Positions 10,460-21,280 are shown, counted from the first letter of the stretch. The stretch: DNA of 64,000 nt from Pythium myriotylum (GCA_023091665.1 JALJCQ010000017.1:124001-188000); one strand, 5' to 3'. A program made the numbers and translations. The notes: a model not told the origin generated them from the letters alone.

Positions 10460-11392
10460 ATGAACCTCAAGTGGATCTCTCTCCTCGCGTCGCTGCTGCT
10501 GCTCGCTGTCCACCACGCAGCAGCTGCGAGCCAAGCCCTTCGCGTGACCTCGTGGAACATCCGCTACGCCACGTCTTCGCTCGAGAGTGGAGAGAAGCCC
10601 TGGTGGGATCTCTTCTGCTTCATCACGGCCACGCGCTGCCGTCAACGGTACTTCGGCGACCAGATCAAGCTCATCGAGAGCAGTGCACCGGCGGGAGCCA
10701 TCACGATCTTCGGCCTCCAAGAAGTGCTCGATAACCAACTCACCGACATCAAGAACAGCCTCGGCTCCCCATGGACCCACGTCGGCGTCGGTCGTGACGA
10801 TGGCAAGAAATCGGGTGAGTACTCGCCGATTCTCTACCGCACCGACGCGCTTCGCCTTCTCTACTCCGAGGTCAAGTGGCTCTCGCCGACGCCTGACGTC
10901 GTGTCCTACGGATGGGGCGCCGGCAGTCGTCGCATCGTCACCATCGGCGTTTTCGAATCTCTCACGACGGGTGCACGATTCATCCACGCCAACACGCATC
11001 TCGACAACGCAAGCTCGCAGGCTCGAAGCGAAGGCATCAAGGTCGTGCTGGCTCGCATCCAGGCCGTCCAGGCTCTCTGGGGACCTCTCGGCGTGACGCT
11101 CACAGGCGACTTCAACTCGCAGCCCGGTGGCGATGCCTACAGCACGTTGGCGAACACTGGCTACCTCGAAGATTTGTACAACAAGGCCGCAAGCAACCAG
11201 CGTTTCGGAGCCTACGAGACCTACACGGGCTTCTCGAGCGCGACCCAGGCGAGCCGAATGGACTACATCTGGCTCGGCCCCAAGAGCGACAACCGGTACT
11301 CGGTGCAGCGCTACGAGGTGCGCGACAACATTGACAATGGCGTCTACGTGAGCGACCACCGCGCGGTCGTGGGCGACATCACGTTGCTGTAA
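10460..11392 (+). CDS. Secreted endonuclease/exonuclease/phosphatase (EEP) family protein, copy 1
   Basis: 310 aa, intronless. A signal peptide (about residues 1-23, Leu/Ala-rich, ending AAAA) precedes a complete EEP fold. The active-site series is intact: N33 in SWNIRYA, E88 in LQEV, Y in SPILYR, H180 in NTHLD, D217/N219 in GDFNS, and D299/H300 at SDHRA near the C-terminus. EEP enzymes cleave phosphodiester or phosphomonoester bonds with a divalent metal; substrates range from DNA and RNA to sphingomyelin and inositol phosphates, and the sequence does not decide which. Two Cys in a lineage-specific insert after motif 1 (WWDLFC and TRCRQR) probably form a disulphide, as expected outside the cell. 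It is the first of three tandem paralogues. Confidence 0.9.
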   Translation: MNLKWISLLASLLLLAVHHAAAASQALRVTSWNIRYATSSLESGEKPWWDLFCFITATRCRQRYFGDQIKLIESSAPAGAITIFGLQEVLDNQLTDIKNSLGSPWTHVGVGRDDGKKSGEYSPILYRTDALRLLYSEVKWLSPTPDVVSYGWGAGSRRIVTIGVFESLTTGARFIHANTHLDNASSQARSEGIKVVLARIQAVQALWGPLGVTLTGDFNSQPGGDAYSTLANTGYLEDLYNKAASNQRFGAYETYTGFSSATQASRMDYIWLGPKSDNRYSVQRYEVRDNIDNGVYVSDHRAVVGDITLL

Positions 11393-11865
11393 AACTGTCT
11401 CATGAAAACAAAAATGTGAATCTGGTGGTTGATTGGTACTGTACTCGCACGGGAGACTTGATGCGCATTCACGTGGGAGAATCTCGACGGGTCGCGAATC
11501 TGATAACTTGCGAGAGAGGCTGTGACGCCGACTGAGACACAGTGGCTCTCGGATGGGAGGATTGCTGTCAGCCAGTCAACTACGCACCCTATAGACAAAT
11601 TCTCTCCGATACGACACTTGTTTAAATTTATTAATCTTTGAAACGATACAACCACATATGTGAACATACTCATTATTCCCTGTATCTCATAGTATTGTAA
11701 GTTTAAGCACCGTAGCAGATCCTTTTGAGTACCTTCCTGATCCCAAGGCTGGCAACTTCAACTAGTCAGAACCGTGCGATGACCTGAGACCGAGAGATTC
11801 CCCTGCGCACGAGGGTCATGCTTGACTCGTTACTCAGCTTCGCCATTCTCCCACTTTCTCCAACC
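11393..11865. other. Intergenic between EEP copies 1 and 2
   Basis: No gene is seen. It holds the 3' UTR of copy 1 and the promoter of copy 2. Confidence 0.35.
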
Positions 11866-12795
11866 ATGAAGGGCGTTGCGATCTTCTCCTCGCTGCTCCT
11901 CCTCGCCACGAGTCTCGTGACCGCCGCGCCGCAGCCCGTGCGCGTCGTCACGTTCAACATCCGCTACGCAGCCTCATCGCTCGAAAACGGCGAGAAGCCG
12001 TGGTGGGATCTCTTCTGTGGAGTCACCACCTCGCGATGCCGCCAGCCGCACGTGATCAACCAGCTCAAGCAGACAGCGGCGAATGCCCCCGCCGGCGCCG
12101 TGACTGTCATTGGTCTCCAGGAAGTGCTCGACAATCAACTCACCGATATTAAGAACGGTCTTGGCTCACCGTGGACTCACGTCGGCGTGGCTCGTGACGA
12201 CGGCAAGAAATCGGGCGAGTACTCACCGATACTCTACCGTACGGACGCTCTTCGTCTCTTGTATTCCGAGGTCAAGTGGCTCTCGCCGACACCGGATGTT
12301 GTGTCGTTCGGATGGGGAGCTGGTAGCCGCCGTATTGTCACCATTGCGGTCTTTGAGTCGCTGACCACTGGCGCGCGATTCATCCACGCCAACACGCATC
12401 TCGATAACGTGAGCTCGCAGGCTCGTAGTGAAGGCATCAAGGTCGTGCTAGCCCGAATCAAGGCCGTCCAAGCACTGTGGGGGCCGCTCGGCGTGACACT
12501 CACGGGCGACTTCAACTCGCAACCAGGAGGCGACGCGTACAACACGGTCGTGAGCTCTGGCTACGCGCAAGACCTGTACGCCAAGGCGGCGCCAGGCCAG
12601 ATCATCGGCCCGTACGGCAACACGTACACGAGCTTTTCGTCGTCGACGCCGACGATCCGCATCGACTTTATCTGGCTCGGACCGACTTCAGACAACCGCT
12701 TCTCGGTGCAGCGGTACGAGATCCTTAACAACATCGACGAAGGCATCTACATCAGCGATCACCGTGCGGTCGTGGGCGACGTTACTCTCCTCTAA
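11866..12795 (+). CDS. Secreted EEP family protein, copy 2
   Basis: 309 aa. I start it at ATG 11866 because MKGVAIFSSLLLLATSLVTA is a clean signal peptide; an ATG 48 bp upstream would add 16 residues and blur it. All EEP residues are kept: FNIRYA, LQEV, ILYR, NTHLDN, GDFNSQPGG and SDHRAV. The WWDLFC/SRCRQ Cys insert is also kept. It differs from copy 1 mainly in the segment near residues 235-260 (IIGPYGNTYTSF), a loop that could alter substrate choice. It lies head-to-tail with copies 1 and 3. Confidence 0.9.
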   Translation: MKGVAIFSSLLLLATSLVTAAPQPVRVVTFNIRYAASSLENGEKPWWDLFCGVTTSRCRQPHVINQLKQTAANAPAGAVTVIGLQEVLDNQLTDIKNGLGSPWTHVGVARDDGKKSGEYSPILYRTDALRLLYSEVKWLSPTPDVVSFGWGAGSRRIVTIAVFESLTTGARFIHANTHLDNVSSQARSEGIKVVLARIKAVQALWGPLGVTLTGDFNSQPGGDAYNTVVSSGYAQDLYAKAAPGQIIGPYGNTYTSFSSSTPTIRIDFIWLGPTSDNRFSVQRYEILNNIDEGIYISDHRAVVGDVTLL

Positions 12796-13469
12796 ACTTC
12801 GTACCAACCAAAGTCTCTAATACAGTAGTACGCCCAAACGCTCATCACGAAAAACTCACTCGTTGGTGGTACCGCAATCGCACAACTACTCGTTGGGAGC
12901 TCACAGAACTCATGCTCACTCCTCCAGCACTTGCAGCTGATCAGGTTGCTTCATTTTTTTCTTTTCGGACAGAGCCAAACTCAGCTCGTTGGCCCACTGT
13001 CTGCCTGGGCTACAGGCGCAAGACGTCCGGTTGTCGTGTAGAAGCGTGTGGGATTCTCCGTCACCGGAGGCTCCGCATGGAGATAAATCTACCGCTTCAG
13101 TGACGTCTGTCAGCCGCGGTCTCCAGAGAAGAACTCTGGGCATCACAACTGGGATGGGTCCATCCACTCGGACAGGCGTCACCCACGCGTGACTAACACC
13201 AGACAATTGGACACCAGCCACCTCTATACATCGTTCAACCTTCTCTCTTGAATACACCGATCTCACGATTCATACTTGCTTCGAACTGTGTTCACAAATA
13301 TATTGCTGAGACCGAATGGGTATGGACTGTCTCTGCGGACCGGTGCCCATCCTTGGAGGCCATCAGATCCCGATCATCTCGAGCAAGAGGGTCTCATGAA
13401 GCCCTCTGTGTTGCTTGAGCCAAGCGCTCATTCTCCAATTGGACACCTCATCGAGACTCGTACGCCCCG
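12796..13469. other. Intergenic between EEP copies 2 and 3
   Basis: No supported ORF and no recognisable repeat. Confidence 0.35.
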
Positions 13470-14396
13470 ATGAAGTACCTTTCGACGCTCGTGAGCTTGC
13501 TGCTGGTGGCTGTGAGCCTCGTCGCCGCGACGCCGCAGCCCGTGCGCGTGGTCTCGTTCAACATTCGCTACGCCACGTCCTCGCGTCAGGACGGCGAGAA
13601 GCCCTGGTGGGATCTCTTCTGCTTCATCACGCCGTCGCGGTGCCGCCAGCGCCGATTCGTGGATCACGTCAAGCAGATCGTCAACTCGGCCCCCGCCGGT
13701 GCTGTCACGGTCATGGGGCTCCAGGAAGTGCTCGACAACCAACTCAAGGATATCAAAGACGGTCTTGGATCCCCGTGGACCCACGTCGGTGTTGCTCGTG
13801 ACGACGGGAAGAAGGATGGCGAGTACTCGCCGATTCTTTACCGCACAGACGCGTTGAAGCTCATCTACTCCGAGGTCAAGTGGCTCTCGCCGACGCCAGA
13901 TGTCGTGTCTTTTGGTTGGGGTGCCGGGAGCCGCCGTATCGTGACGATCGCGGTCTTCGAGTCTCTCAAGACGGGCAAGCGCTTCATCCACGCCAACACG
14001 CATCTCGATAACGTGAGCTCGCAGGCTCGTATCGAAGGCATTAAGGTCGTATTGGCGCGTGTCAAGGCTGTCCAAAGCCAGTATGGCCCGCTCGGCGTGA
14101 CCATCACCGGCGACTTCAACTCGCAGCAGGGAGGCGACGCGTACAACGCGCTGGCCAACTCGGGCTACGCCCAAGATATGTACAACAAGGCGGCGGGGAA
14201 CCAGCGCTTCGGGTCGTACGAGACCTACTCGGGCTTCTCGTCGTCGACGCAGGCTAGTCGAATGGACTTTATCTGGCTCGGGCCAACTGCCGACAACCGC
14301 TTCTCCGTTCAGCGGTACGAGGTCTGGAACAACGTCGTTGACGGCACCTATGTGAGTGACCACCGCGCTGTCGTGGGCGATGTGACCGCGTTGTAG
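13470..14396 (+). CDS. Secreted EEP family protein, copy 3
   Basis: 308 aa, intronless. The signal peptide MKYLSTLVSLLLVAVSLVAA is followed by an EEP domain with the full catalytic set (FNIRYA, LQEV, ILYR, NTHLDN, GDFNSQQGG, SDHRAV) and the same two-Cys insert. Its YETYSGFSSSTQASRMDFIW segment is closer to copy 1 than to copy 2. A long ORF on the opposite strand (13428-14363) is a codon-bias shadow. It completes a three-gene array with about 470-670 bp between genes, each therefore likely with its own promoter. Confidence 0.9.
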   Translation: MKYLSTLVSLLLVAVSLVAATPQPVRVVSFNIRYATSSRQDGEKPWWDLFCFITPSRCRQRRFVDHVKQIVNSAPAGAVTVMGLQEVLDNQLKDIKDGLGSPWTHVGVARDDGKKDGEYSPILYRTDALKLIYSEVKWLSPTPDVVSFGWGAGSRRIVTIAVFESLKTGKRFIHANTHLDNVSSQARIEGIKVVLARVKAVQSQYGPLGVTITGDFNSQQGGDAYNALANSGYAQDMYNKAAGNQRFGSYETYSGFSSSTQASRMDFIWLGPTADNRFSVQRYEVWNNVVDGTYVSDHRAVVGDVTAL

Positions 14397-15722
14397 GCTT
14401 CCATCGAATACCTTCGTCGTTGGCAGAGCGAGTTGTTACAGCGTTGATGATGAGGCAGCAAGAAAATATTCTTTTTCTCGTCGCATCATATTTTGCTCAC
14501 AAGTCTGAGCCCACTCCACCGGCTTTGGCGGAGCTGGGTTACTGCAGGAATCAACGTTGTCGTGCACAAACTTGCACGAGAGTAACCAAACCAAGAGAGC
14601 TGCAATGTACTGCGAGGACTCAACTTATCCAAGGTTCAACTGAGGAGTCTGATCGTGCTGCGGGGTCAGACTTGCTGACTGGAGCACTTGGAGCGACGGA
14701 ACTGAGCGATCACGGCTCCACGAGATAGATCGTCCCTGGGCACTCCTTCTAAGTTCTGAATGGGCAGAGTATCACCAGAGAATCCATCAAAAAGAGTGGA
14801 ATACTGTTTCGCACGCAATACGCGAAACGTACGAAAGGTGGACCAAGTGTAGCATCCGGTACTAAACATGAACAACTGAGATCTCGAAGACAGCACTTCC
14901 TATCATTAATGTCAAGCTTGCAGTCAAAATTGGTCTTTGTCCTTGCGTAGAAACGCGGTTCATGTCGATCTCACGTTTAGTACAGTGGGGTACGTAATGG
15001 ATTCAGTTTAGTACTGTTGGCCATTGGCATTGAAGCATAACCAGATTTTGTGGATGCTTGCACTGTGGCGAGTTGAACTCGCTCGCAGAGGTCGTCGGTA
15101 GGATTGTCGAAAGTACATACTTGTATAGTACTAGAGTCCAGTCGTCAGTACGTAGACAGAGCAGAGATCGTATCGTGCCACCTCGAATGCTCCTCACAGG
15201 TGCGGAAACATCGCGTGCACGCAAATGTCCCTAAGACGCCTTCAGGCATTCTTCCCGCTGTTGCTGACCGAGCATCATCAGTTACTCGACAATTACATCC
15301 ACCACACAAATGGTTGGAGCTGGTTGAGTAATAAGCAAGCTCCCGGCATTCATCAAGCTTCGTGTTTCGTCGACTGCCATCGTCGGGAGCAAGGACAACA
15401 TCTAGTCGAGACTGCAGTCCCATTCTCCTCATAATTTCTCTCGCAATCTCAAAGCAACCTATTGCTCTCTGTGTGCAATCGAATGACTTCGTGAAAAGCA
15501 CATCCTTCCGAGTAAATGTCTTTTTCATGTTCTGTGCAGGATGACAGACTATGAGTGCATTTGATGGCTTCCACGGTTAGGCCTATTGAAAAGACGTAAA
15601 CACTACTACTGACGTAGTGCTGGTGCCATCCTCCACTGCGTCATTGAATCTTCGAAGGCTTTTTCTTCACTGCGAGTGCTCCAATCACTCTCTCACTTTC
15701 GAGTTCGCCGACAAGTAACACG
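14397..15722. other. 1.3 kb intergenic between EEP and M13 arrays
   Basis: Only short overlapping ORFs without motifs. No repeat, RNA gene or element end was recognised. Confidence 0.35.
15693..15709 (+). promoter_or_regulatory. Initiator-like motif of M13 gene 1
   Basis: TCACTTTCGAGTTCGCC lies 13 bp before the ATG. It resembles the oomycete initiator core (TCAYTY-type) and is shared in variant form by all six M13 genes here. Confidence 0.4.
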
Positions 15723-17690
15723 ATGAAGATCTTGGCAAGTGCTGCAGCTGCTACGCTGCTTGTTTTAGCTGCCAGCCCAGCTCATGGTGCGCTGCCTGGT
15801 GACGTCACCGCCATCATGGACGAGACTGTCGATCCTTGCAACGACTTCTTCCAGTACGCATGTGGTGGCTGGATTAAGCATTTCACTCTTCCAGATGGAG
15901 TCGATAGCCATGAACGACCGTACACGGAGCTCGGAGAGTTGGCCATGAAGATTCTCGGCAAGATCCTTGAGCAAAGACATCCGGTCTTGGGTGAATTCTA
16001 CGATTCATGTCTGGATATGAAAGCCAGCACTGCGCTCGGGAACAAGCCACTACAGGACGCGCTTCAGCGTATCCAGAAGGTGTCATCCAAGTTTGAACTT
16101 GCTAAACTGGGCGGTGAACTCGGCCCTGATGGAGCGTGGCTATTCACAAGTTTTGATTCCTCCTACAACGAGTTCAACCAGACTCAGACGGCTCTTTTCG
16201 CAACCACTGGAACCATTCCGTTTCTCGAAGACGTATCGTCCAAATTCGCTGCCACGAGCAAGTATATCCTCACTGCGTTCAAGCTCGCGGGAGTGAAACT
16301 ACCGTCTAACACGACCAAAGTCGTCGAAGCAGTGATCGACATTAACGATATCCTCCTGAGTATTTCACCTTCGACTGAGGAACAAGATGCCGTGGAGGCA
16401 CTAAGGTACCAGGACGCCGCCGATCGTTTTCCTATCGGTTTCAAAGGAACGGCTGAAGGCGCGCGCGTGCGAAACAAGAGCTCGGTCAAGTCGGACTCGG
16501 ACATTTTCTTTGACTCTATCGGCTATTTTGACCGCGTTGAGAAGCAACTCTGGAACTCCAAGTCGCTCGAAGATCTGAAGTACTTCTATTCTTTCCTCCA
16601 CATCATCTGGTTTGGCTCATACCTTGGAGATGACTTCATGGCCAATGAGGTTGAGTACTATGGGCCTGAAGACCGACTTCAGCGATGCCAATATCAGAGT
16701 ATTCGGTTGCTTCCAGATCTTCTGAGCGAATACTATTTTGAAGAGGCTCTGGGTGCTCGGACCCAGCAGTATGTTCTACGCATGGTACAAACCATCGAGC
16801 GGATGATGGCTGACGAGCTCTCTAAGGCAACGTGGCTCGACCTATCAACGCGCGTGGCGGCGGAACGAAAGATCATGCTGATGAAAGCGATAGTCGGGAA
16901 GCAGGACAAGCCGGTCAAATACACATTCAAGCTGAATGCTTCGGAGTTTGCAGACAACTACAAGAAGATCAAACGGTACAACTGGGAGACCGGTCTCACC
17001 AGAGTCGGTACAACTGTTGACCGCTCACTGTGGGACGGCGCACCTGGCGAAGCGAACGCGCGGTACTCCTGGTTCGAGAACAAGTTTATGGTGTTTACGT
17101 CTCTCATGCAAGCTCCCTACTTCAACACGTCGTATCATCCGAGTCGCAACTTCGGTGGTCTCGGCGCAACTATCGGTCATGAGATCACGCACGGCTTCGA
17201 CTGGAACGGGCGAGAATATGACGCGTTGGGGCTGAAAACCAACTGGTGGACGGAGAATGACCGACAAGAGTTCGAACAGAAAGCCCAGTGTATGCGCGAG
17301 CAATATAGTGAGTTTATTGTGCGAGGTGCGACCGGTAATGTCATCGGCAACATCGACGGCAACTTCACCCTCAACGAAAACATCGCAGATAACGGCGGTC
17401 TCAAGCTTGCGTTCGAAGGGCTTCGCGACTGGCTCAAGAACAACCCCAACACACCCTCCAACGGCATGACCGCAGAGGAGATCGACAAGTTATTCTTCGT
17501 AGCTGCAGGCCAGGAATATTGTGCGAAGGTGACAGACGCATGGCTGGAGAACCAACTCAAGACTGACCCCCACTCGAACTTCATAGCCCGAGTTAACGTG
17601 CTTATGAGCAACAGCGACGACTTTGCGAAGACCTTCAAGTGCAAGGTGGGCAGCAAGATGAATCCGGCGAAGAAGTGCGTCGTGTGGTGA
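15723..17690 (+). CDS. Secreted M13 (neprilysin-type) zinc metallopeptidase, active-site intact, gene 1
   Basis: 655 aa in one exon. A signal peptide (about 1-22) replaces the usual membrane anchor of neprilysins, so the enzyme should be secreted. The M13 N-domain follows (DPCNDFFQYACGGW). The catalytic domain carries HEITH (H486, E487, H490), the third zinc ligand E552 in NENIADNGG, and a substrate-binding NAxY-like NARY just before. The C-terminus is the family signature CxxW (CVVW). M13 enzymes cut peptides on the amino side of hydrophobic residues. The length is close to the family's 650-750. It heads an M13 array of six and is, with gene 3, one of two that keep the zinc site. Confidence 0.93.
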   Translation: MKILASAAAATLLVLAASPAHGALPGDVTAIMDETVDPCNDFFQYACGGWIKHFTLPDGVDSHERPYTELGELAMKILGKILEQRHPVLGEFYDSCLDMKASTALGNKPLQDALQRIQKVSSKFELAKLGGELGPDGAWLFTSFDSSYNEFNQTQTALFATTGTIPFLEDVSSKFAATSKYILTAFKLAGVKLPSNTTKVVEAVIDINDILLSISPSTEEQDAVEALRYQDAADRFPIGFKGTAEGARVRNKSSVKSDSDIFFDSIGYFDRVEKQLWNSKSLEDLKYFYSFLHIIWFGSYLGDDFMANEVEYYGPEDRLQRCQYQSIRLLPDLLSEYYFEEALGARTQQYVLRMVQTIERMMADELSKATWLDLSTRVAAERKIMLMKAIVGKQDKPVKYTFKLNASEFADNYKKIKRYNWETGLTRVGTTVDRSLWDGAPGEANARYSWFENKFMVFTSLMQAPYFNTSYHPSRNFGGLGATIGHEITHGFDWNGREYDALGLKTNWWTENDRQEFEQKAQCMREQYSEFIVRGATGNVIGNIDGNFTLNENIADNGGLKLAFEGLRDWLKNNPNTPSNGMTAEEIDKLFFVAAGQEYCAKVTDAWLENQLKTDPHSNFIARVNVLMSNSDDFAKTFKCKVGSKMNPAKKCVVW

Positions 17691-18288
17691 AATGTTTGGA
17701 GGCGGTAGAGCTGTTTTCTTCTAGCCAAACCAGGGCTCAGAGTTTTCCTTGATTAAAATATGACGGAAACTCTTGGCTTCTGTGGCACCCATTCAGCATG
17801 TTGCATTCAACTGTTGATTCGTTGATATGCCCTTGGCTCCCACATATGTTGCTACGCAGAGAACAATACTTCTCTCCTGTCTCCACGAACAATTTCACCA
17901 TCACGAAACCAACGATATCAGAGAAAGCAAATGAGGATGCAAGTGGAGTCTGTTGAGCTCATCGACGAAAACCTTAGGCCTCGTACTAAGAGGCTCTTTT
18001 ATGGCTTTCTAACTCCTTCGAAGTCCTTCGACTTGCACAAAGACAGTCCAAGGTGGACAACGCAGTCAACCCAACACAGAACTTGAAATCGCGCGAGTTT
18101 CGTCAATATAGTCGACTCTTCTGATCTTTATGTAGAGGGATCTACTGAGTTCCTTACACTCACACCAATAGACCCTAGTTCCCCGGTCGACGCCGTCAAG
18201 TGTACAGATGTACTCATGACGACTATCAACAAATGCAATATGAAAGATGGTGGCAGAAGCAAGGCGTCCTCCAAACCTTGTGGTTTTT
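17691..18288. other. Convergent intergenic between M13 genes 1 and 2
   Basis: Tail-to-tail spacer holding both 3' UTRs; no ORF of note. Confidence 0.35.
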
Positions 18289-20274
18289 TCATTGCCACAC
18301 ACCACACTTCTTGGCTGGGTTCATCTTGGCGCCCTTCTTGCACTTGAACACCTTGGCGAAGTCATCGCTGTTGCTCACAACTCCATTCACGCGAGCCGCA
18401 GGTGGTGCGTCAGAATCCGTCGTCAGACGATACAAGGCATTTTCATCCGTGGACTTGCTGCACCATTCTTGGCCAGCTGCGATGAAGAACAGACGGTTGA
18501 TCTCGTCACGCGTCAGCCCTTGCAACGGGGTATTCGGGTTCTTTGCGAGGAACTGCTGAAGTCCTCGGAAACCGAAGCGGATGCCGCTGTCGTCACTCAC
18601 TGCCGAATCGAGCGTGAGGCTTCCATTGACATGGCCCAAAACGGTCCCGTTGCTACCGCGCACTTCGAACTGACTGTACTGGTCACGGAAGCACTGGAAG
18701 CGTTTGTTGAATTCTTGCTTGTCTTTCGGGGTTAGCCAGTCACGCTTAGCGCCGGTACTGTCGTATGAGATGCCGCTGGCACCAAACGCTTCCGAAATCA
18801 CGCCGCTGATAACGACGGCAAGACCACCGTACTGACGTGCGATGTGGTAGCGGGTACTGAAGAAAGGCGCTTGGAGTCGAGCTGTGGACACGAGCAGCTG
18901 GTTCAGACTTGGTGCAAAGCACACGCTGCTATCACTTGGAGAACCGTCCCACAAGGTGCGGTCAGAAGGTTTTTCAAGGCCGCGAAGTCCACTATTGAAC
19001 TGGTACTGGATAATCGCCCGAAAGTTGTCAACAAGCGTGTTTGCCTTCAGCTTGAGTGGGTACGAAACGGGTTGGTCTTGCTTGCCCACTAGAGTGACCA
19101 CATTTTGCAGCTTCTTCTGAGCCTCCGCACGCCCAGACGGCGAGATCCAGCTCTGCTTTGAGATGAAGTCGATCATCTGGTAGTTGAGAGTCTGCGCCAT
19201 TCCCTTCACGTACTGTTGCGTCTGGGTACCAAGCGCCTTCTTGAAGTAGTACTCATTGATCAAATCGGGTAGCAGCTCCAATGAAGCACGACGGCATCGT
19301 GCCACACGGTCACCTGGAGCTCCCCAGTACTCGTTCTCGTTTGCGATAAATGCATCGCCGAGGTAGTTAGCGAACTGGTTGATGTATACGAAGAGGAAGA
19401 AGAACTTGATCTCCTCAAGCGACTTGGCGTTCCAAATCTTGCTCTCGACCGCGTTGAAGAACGCAAGCGAGTTGATGAATATAACCGAGTCATCTTTGAT
19501 TACGCTCTTTCTACGCACTTGCGCGCCATCCGCAATCGCCTTGAAGCTGAGCGGAAACCGCTTCTCGGCTTCTTTGAATCGAAGTGTGTCGGTTGAAGCA
19601 TTGTCTTCTGTAGTAGTTGAAGATGCGTTGACGAAGATGCAGTTGATGTCCAAGATTGACTGGGCAATCTTCATTTCGTTGCCTGACACCTTGATACCAC
19701 CGAGCTTGAGCGTCGTGAGGACATATTTAGTCGCGGCGTCAACTCGGTCCGCCGGCACCTCCGAAAGAGGGGAGCCAATTGTCTCGACAAGAAGTGCAAT
19801 GAAACGTGGGTCGCGGTAGTTCATGATGATATTCAGGCTCGTGAACAGGCACGTTCCTTGCGCGCAGAAGTCTCCAGCTAGTTTGGCCAGCTTTACCTTG
19901 GAGGTCACGCTTAGGATTTTGGATAAGGCTGCTTGAATTGGTTTATTGCCATTTGCAGTCGCAGTTTTCTTCGTGTCGAGACATGAGTCAAAGAACTCTC
20001 CAAGGATCGGGTGACGTGCTTCTAGAATCTCATTGATCTCATCTGCCCGCAGACTAGATAGCTGGTCATACGGGTATTGTACCAGGTCTGCACCATCTGG
20101 GATTGTGGCTTTCTTGATCCAGCCTCCGCACGAGTACTGGTAAAAGTCGTCACAGGGGTCGACGGACAAGTCCATCAATGCCGTGACGTCCGGAGGGAGT
20201 GCAGCACTGGCGCGACCAGCGCCAAGGGCTTGGAAGCTTGCGAGTGCAGCTGCAATGACGATGATAATCTTCAT
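18289..20274 (-). CDS. Secreted M13 pseudopeptidase, gene 2 (zinc site lost)
   Basis: 661 aa from ATG 20274; MKIIIVIAAALASFQALGAG is a signal peptide, while the longer open frame upstream has no such feature. The whole M13 fold is present (DPCDDFYQYSCGGW, C-terminal CGVWQ). The HExxH position reads GVISE (about residues 486-490), the third ligand is Ser in LDSAVSDDSG, and the NAxY site is SVCF. All three zinc ligands and the catalytic Glu are gone, yet the ORF is undamaged over 2 kb, which argues for a kept non-catalytic role such as decoy, binding partner or inhibitor. It lies inverted between two active paralogues. Confidence 0.88.
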   Translation of the reverse strand: MKIIIVIAAALASFQALGAGRASAALPPDVTALMDLSVDPCDDFYQYSCGGWIKKATIPDGADLVQYPYDQLSSLRADEINEILEARHPILGEFFDSCLDTKKTATANGNKPIQAALSKILSVTSKVKLAKLAGDFCAQGTCLFTSLNIIMNYRDPRFIALLVETIGSPLSEVPADRVDAATKYVLTTLKLGGIKVSGNEMKIAQSILDINCIFVNASSTTTEDNASTDTLRFKEAEKRFPLSFKAIADGAQVRRKSVIKDDSVIFINSLAFFNAVESKIWNAKSLEEIKFFFLFVYINQFANYLGDAFIANENEYWGAPGDRVARCRRASLELLPDLINEYYFKKALGTQTQQYVKGMAQTLNYQMIDFISKQSWISPSGRAEAQKKLQNVVTLVGKQDQPVSYPLKLKANTLVDNFRAIIQYQFNSGLRGLEKPSDRTLWDGSPSDSSVCFAPSLNQLLVSTARLQAPFFSTRYHIARQYGGLAVVISGVISEAFGASGISYDSTGAKRDWLTPKDKQEFNKRFQCFRDQYSQFEVRGSNGTVLGHVNGSLTLDSAVSDDSGIRFGFRGLQQFLAKNPNTPLQGLTRDEINRLFFIAAGQEWCSKSTDENALYRLTTDSDAPPAARVNGVVSNSDDFAKVFKCKKGAKMNPAKKCGVWQ

Positions 20275-20298
20275 GTTCTTTTGATGCGCGTGGAACTT

Positions 20299-20315
20299 GG
20301 CAAAACGAGAAGTGA
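20299..20315 (-). promoter_or_regulatory. Initiator-like motif of M13 gene 2
   Basis: On the minus strand TCACTTCTCGTTTTGCC lies 24 bp before the ATG. It nearly matches the motifs before the M13 genes at 35512, 39709 and 44523. Confidence 0.45.
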
Positions 20316-21280
20316 GAGGCGGGAGCTGCCTCGCTCTCTTTTCTTCCCGACGAATAAGTTCAGGTAAGAGCTTGTGGCTTCCAGTACTCGCTGGGCAATC
20401 CAGGATACGGCATCCACGGCGTCCATCTTCTCTCTTGAAGGAGAATCTGCTGTTGGCGCGTCCACGTACGCTTCTCACAAAGCTGTTGTCCCTGGAGACT
20501 CAAAATGAGTCCTACTACGGAAGTAGTAGATGCCAACGATGAGGCGAACAAAGCCGGGTCAAGAAAGAACTTGTGCGATCTCAACTGTTCTAAAACCGAG
20601 TCATCGTAGATTGTTATCGCACCGCGTGAAATCGCATAAATTATCTAGTAGGTGTATGGTAATCCCTCGTTGAGGCAACTGCGAAATTGCTGGGGGTACA
20701 CTCATTGGCTAGAGCGCTTAAACACTCATTAGCATCACACGATGCTAGCATACTCGAAAATCGACCCAAATATTAAAGGACTAAAGTCTTCCGCGACGTA
20801 TGACCTTGACACTGAAATTTTCAACCTTTCGTATCAGTCTTCTCATACAAAGACGAAACACACAAAATACACATAAATGCAGCCATTCCAAATGGCTGCA
20901 TCGGTGTCTCCTATCTGTAATAGTGTGGCCCACATAGCTGTAGAGGAGTCTCCACTTCAAAGACTCATGATCAGTCCAGTGGTCATCCGCGATGACGAGC
21001 GTGAACGTCCCAGACTAATCGAGGGCATTACACACTAAATCTCTCCATCCAGCACACTGTTTCGTCATTGGCTTCATTCATATATATGTAGAGGACGCCC
21101 CGATAGCGGCCAGATTTCGCGTAGAGCCAGAGCCTCAACTTATCCATGATCTCCGTGGTAGTGATCTTCACACAAACTCTGGCACACAGTTCCGACCAGC
21201 TATAAGTATGAGGCGACGTGTCCATTGCGCGCGAGCTCTTCGTGAGGACGAGAAGACCGCATTGTTAGGTAGTCCCTCGG
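20316..21280. other. Divergent intergenic between M13 genes 2 and 3
   Basis: Shared upstream region of two divergent M13 genes, one inactive and one active. The part at 20378-20425 resembles 39568-39600 upstream of M13 gene 5 (minus-strand GTGGATGCCGTATCCTGG). No ORF is supported. Confidence 0.4.
20877..20901. repeat. Perfect 11-bp inverted repeat
   Basis: ATGCAGCCATT and AATGGCTGCAT flank a 3-nt centre in the divergent M13 promoter region. It could be an operator-like site or a chance hairpin. Confidence 0.5.

Noticed and set aside
10430..11359. 309-codon ORF opposite the first EEP gene, and a similar 311-codon ORF at 13428-14363
   Set aside because: Both mirror EEP genes, are rich in Arg/Val/Glu/Asp as expected from the reverse reading of GC-biased codons, and lack any motif.
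18289..20478. Start of M13 gene 2 at 20478 (729 aa)
   Set aside because: The extra 68 residues are basic and without a signal, whereas ATG 20274 gives a typical signal peptide and lies 24 bp after the initiator-like motif.
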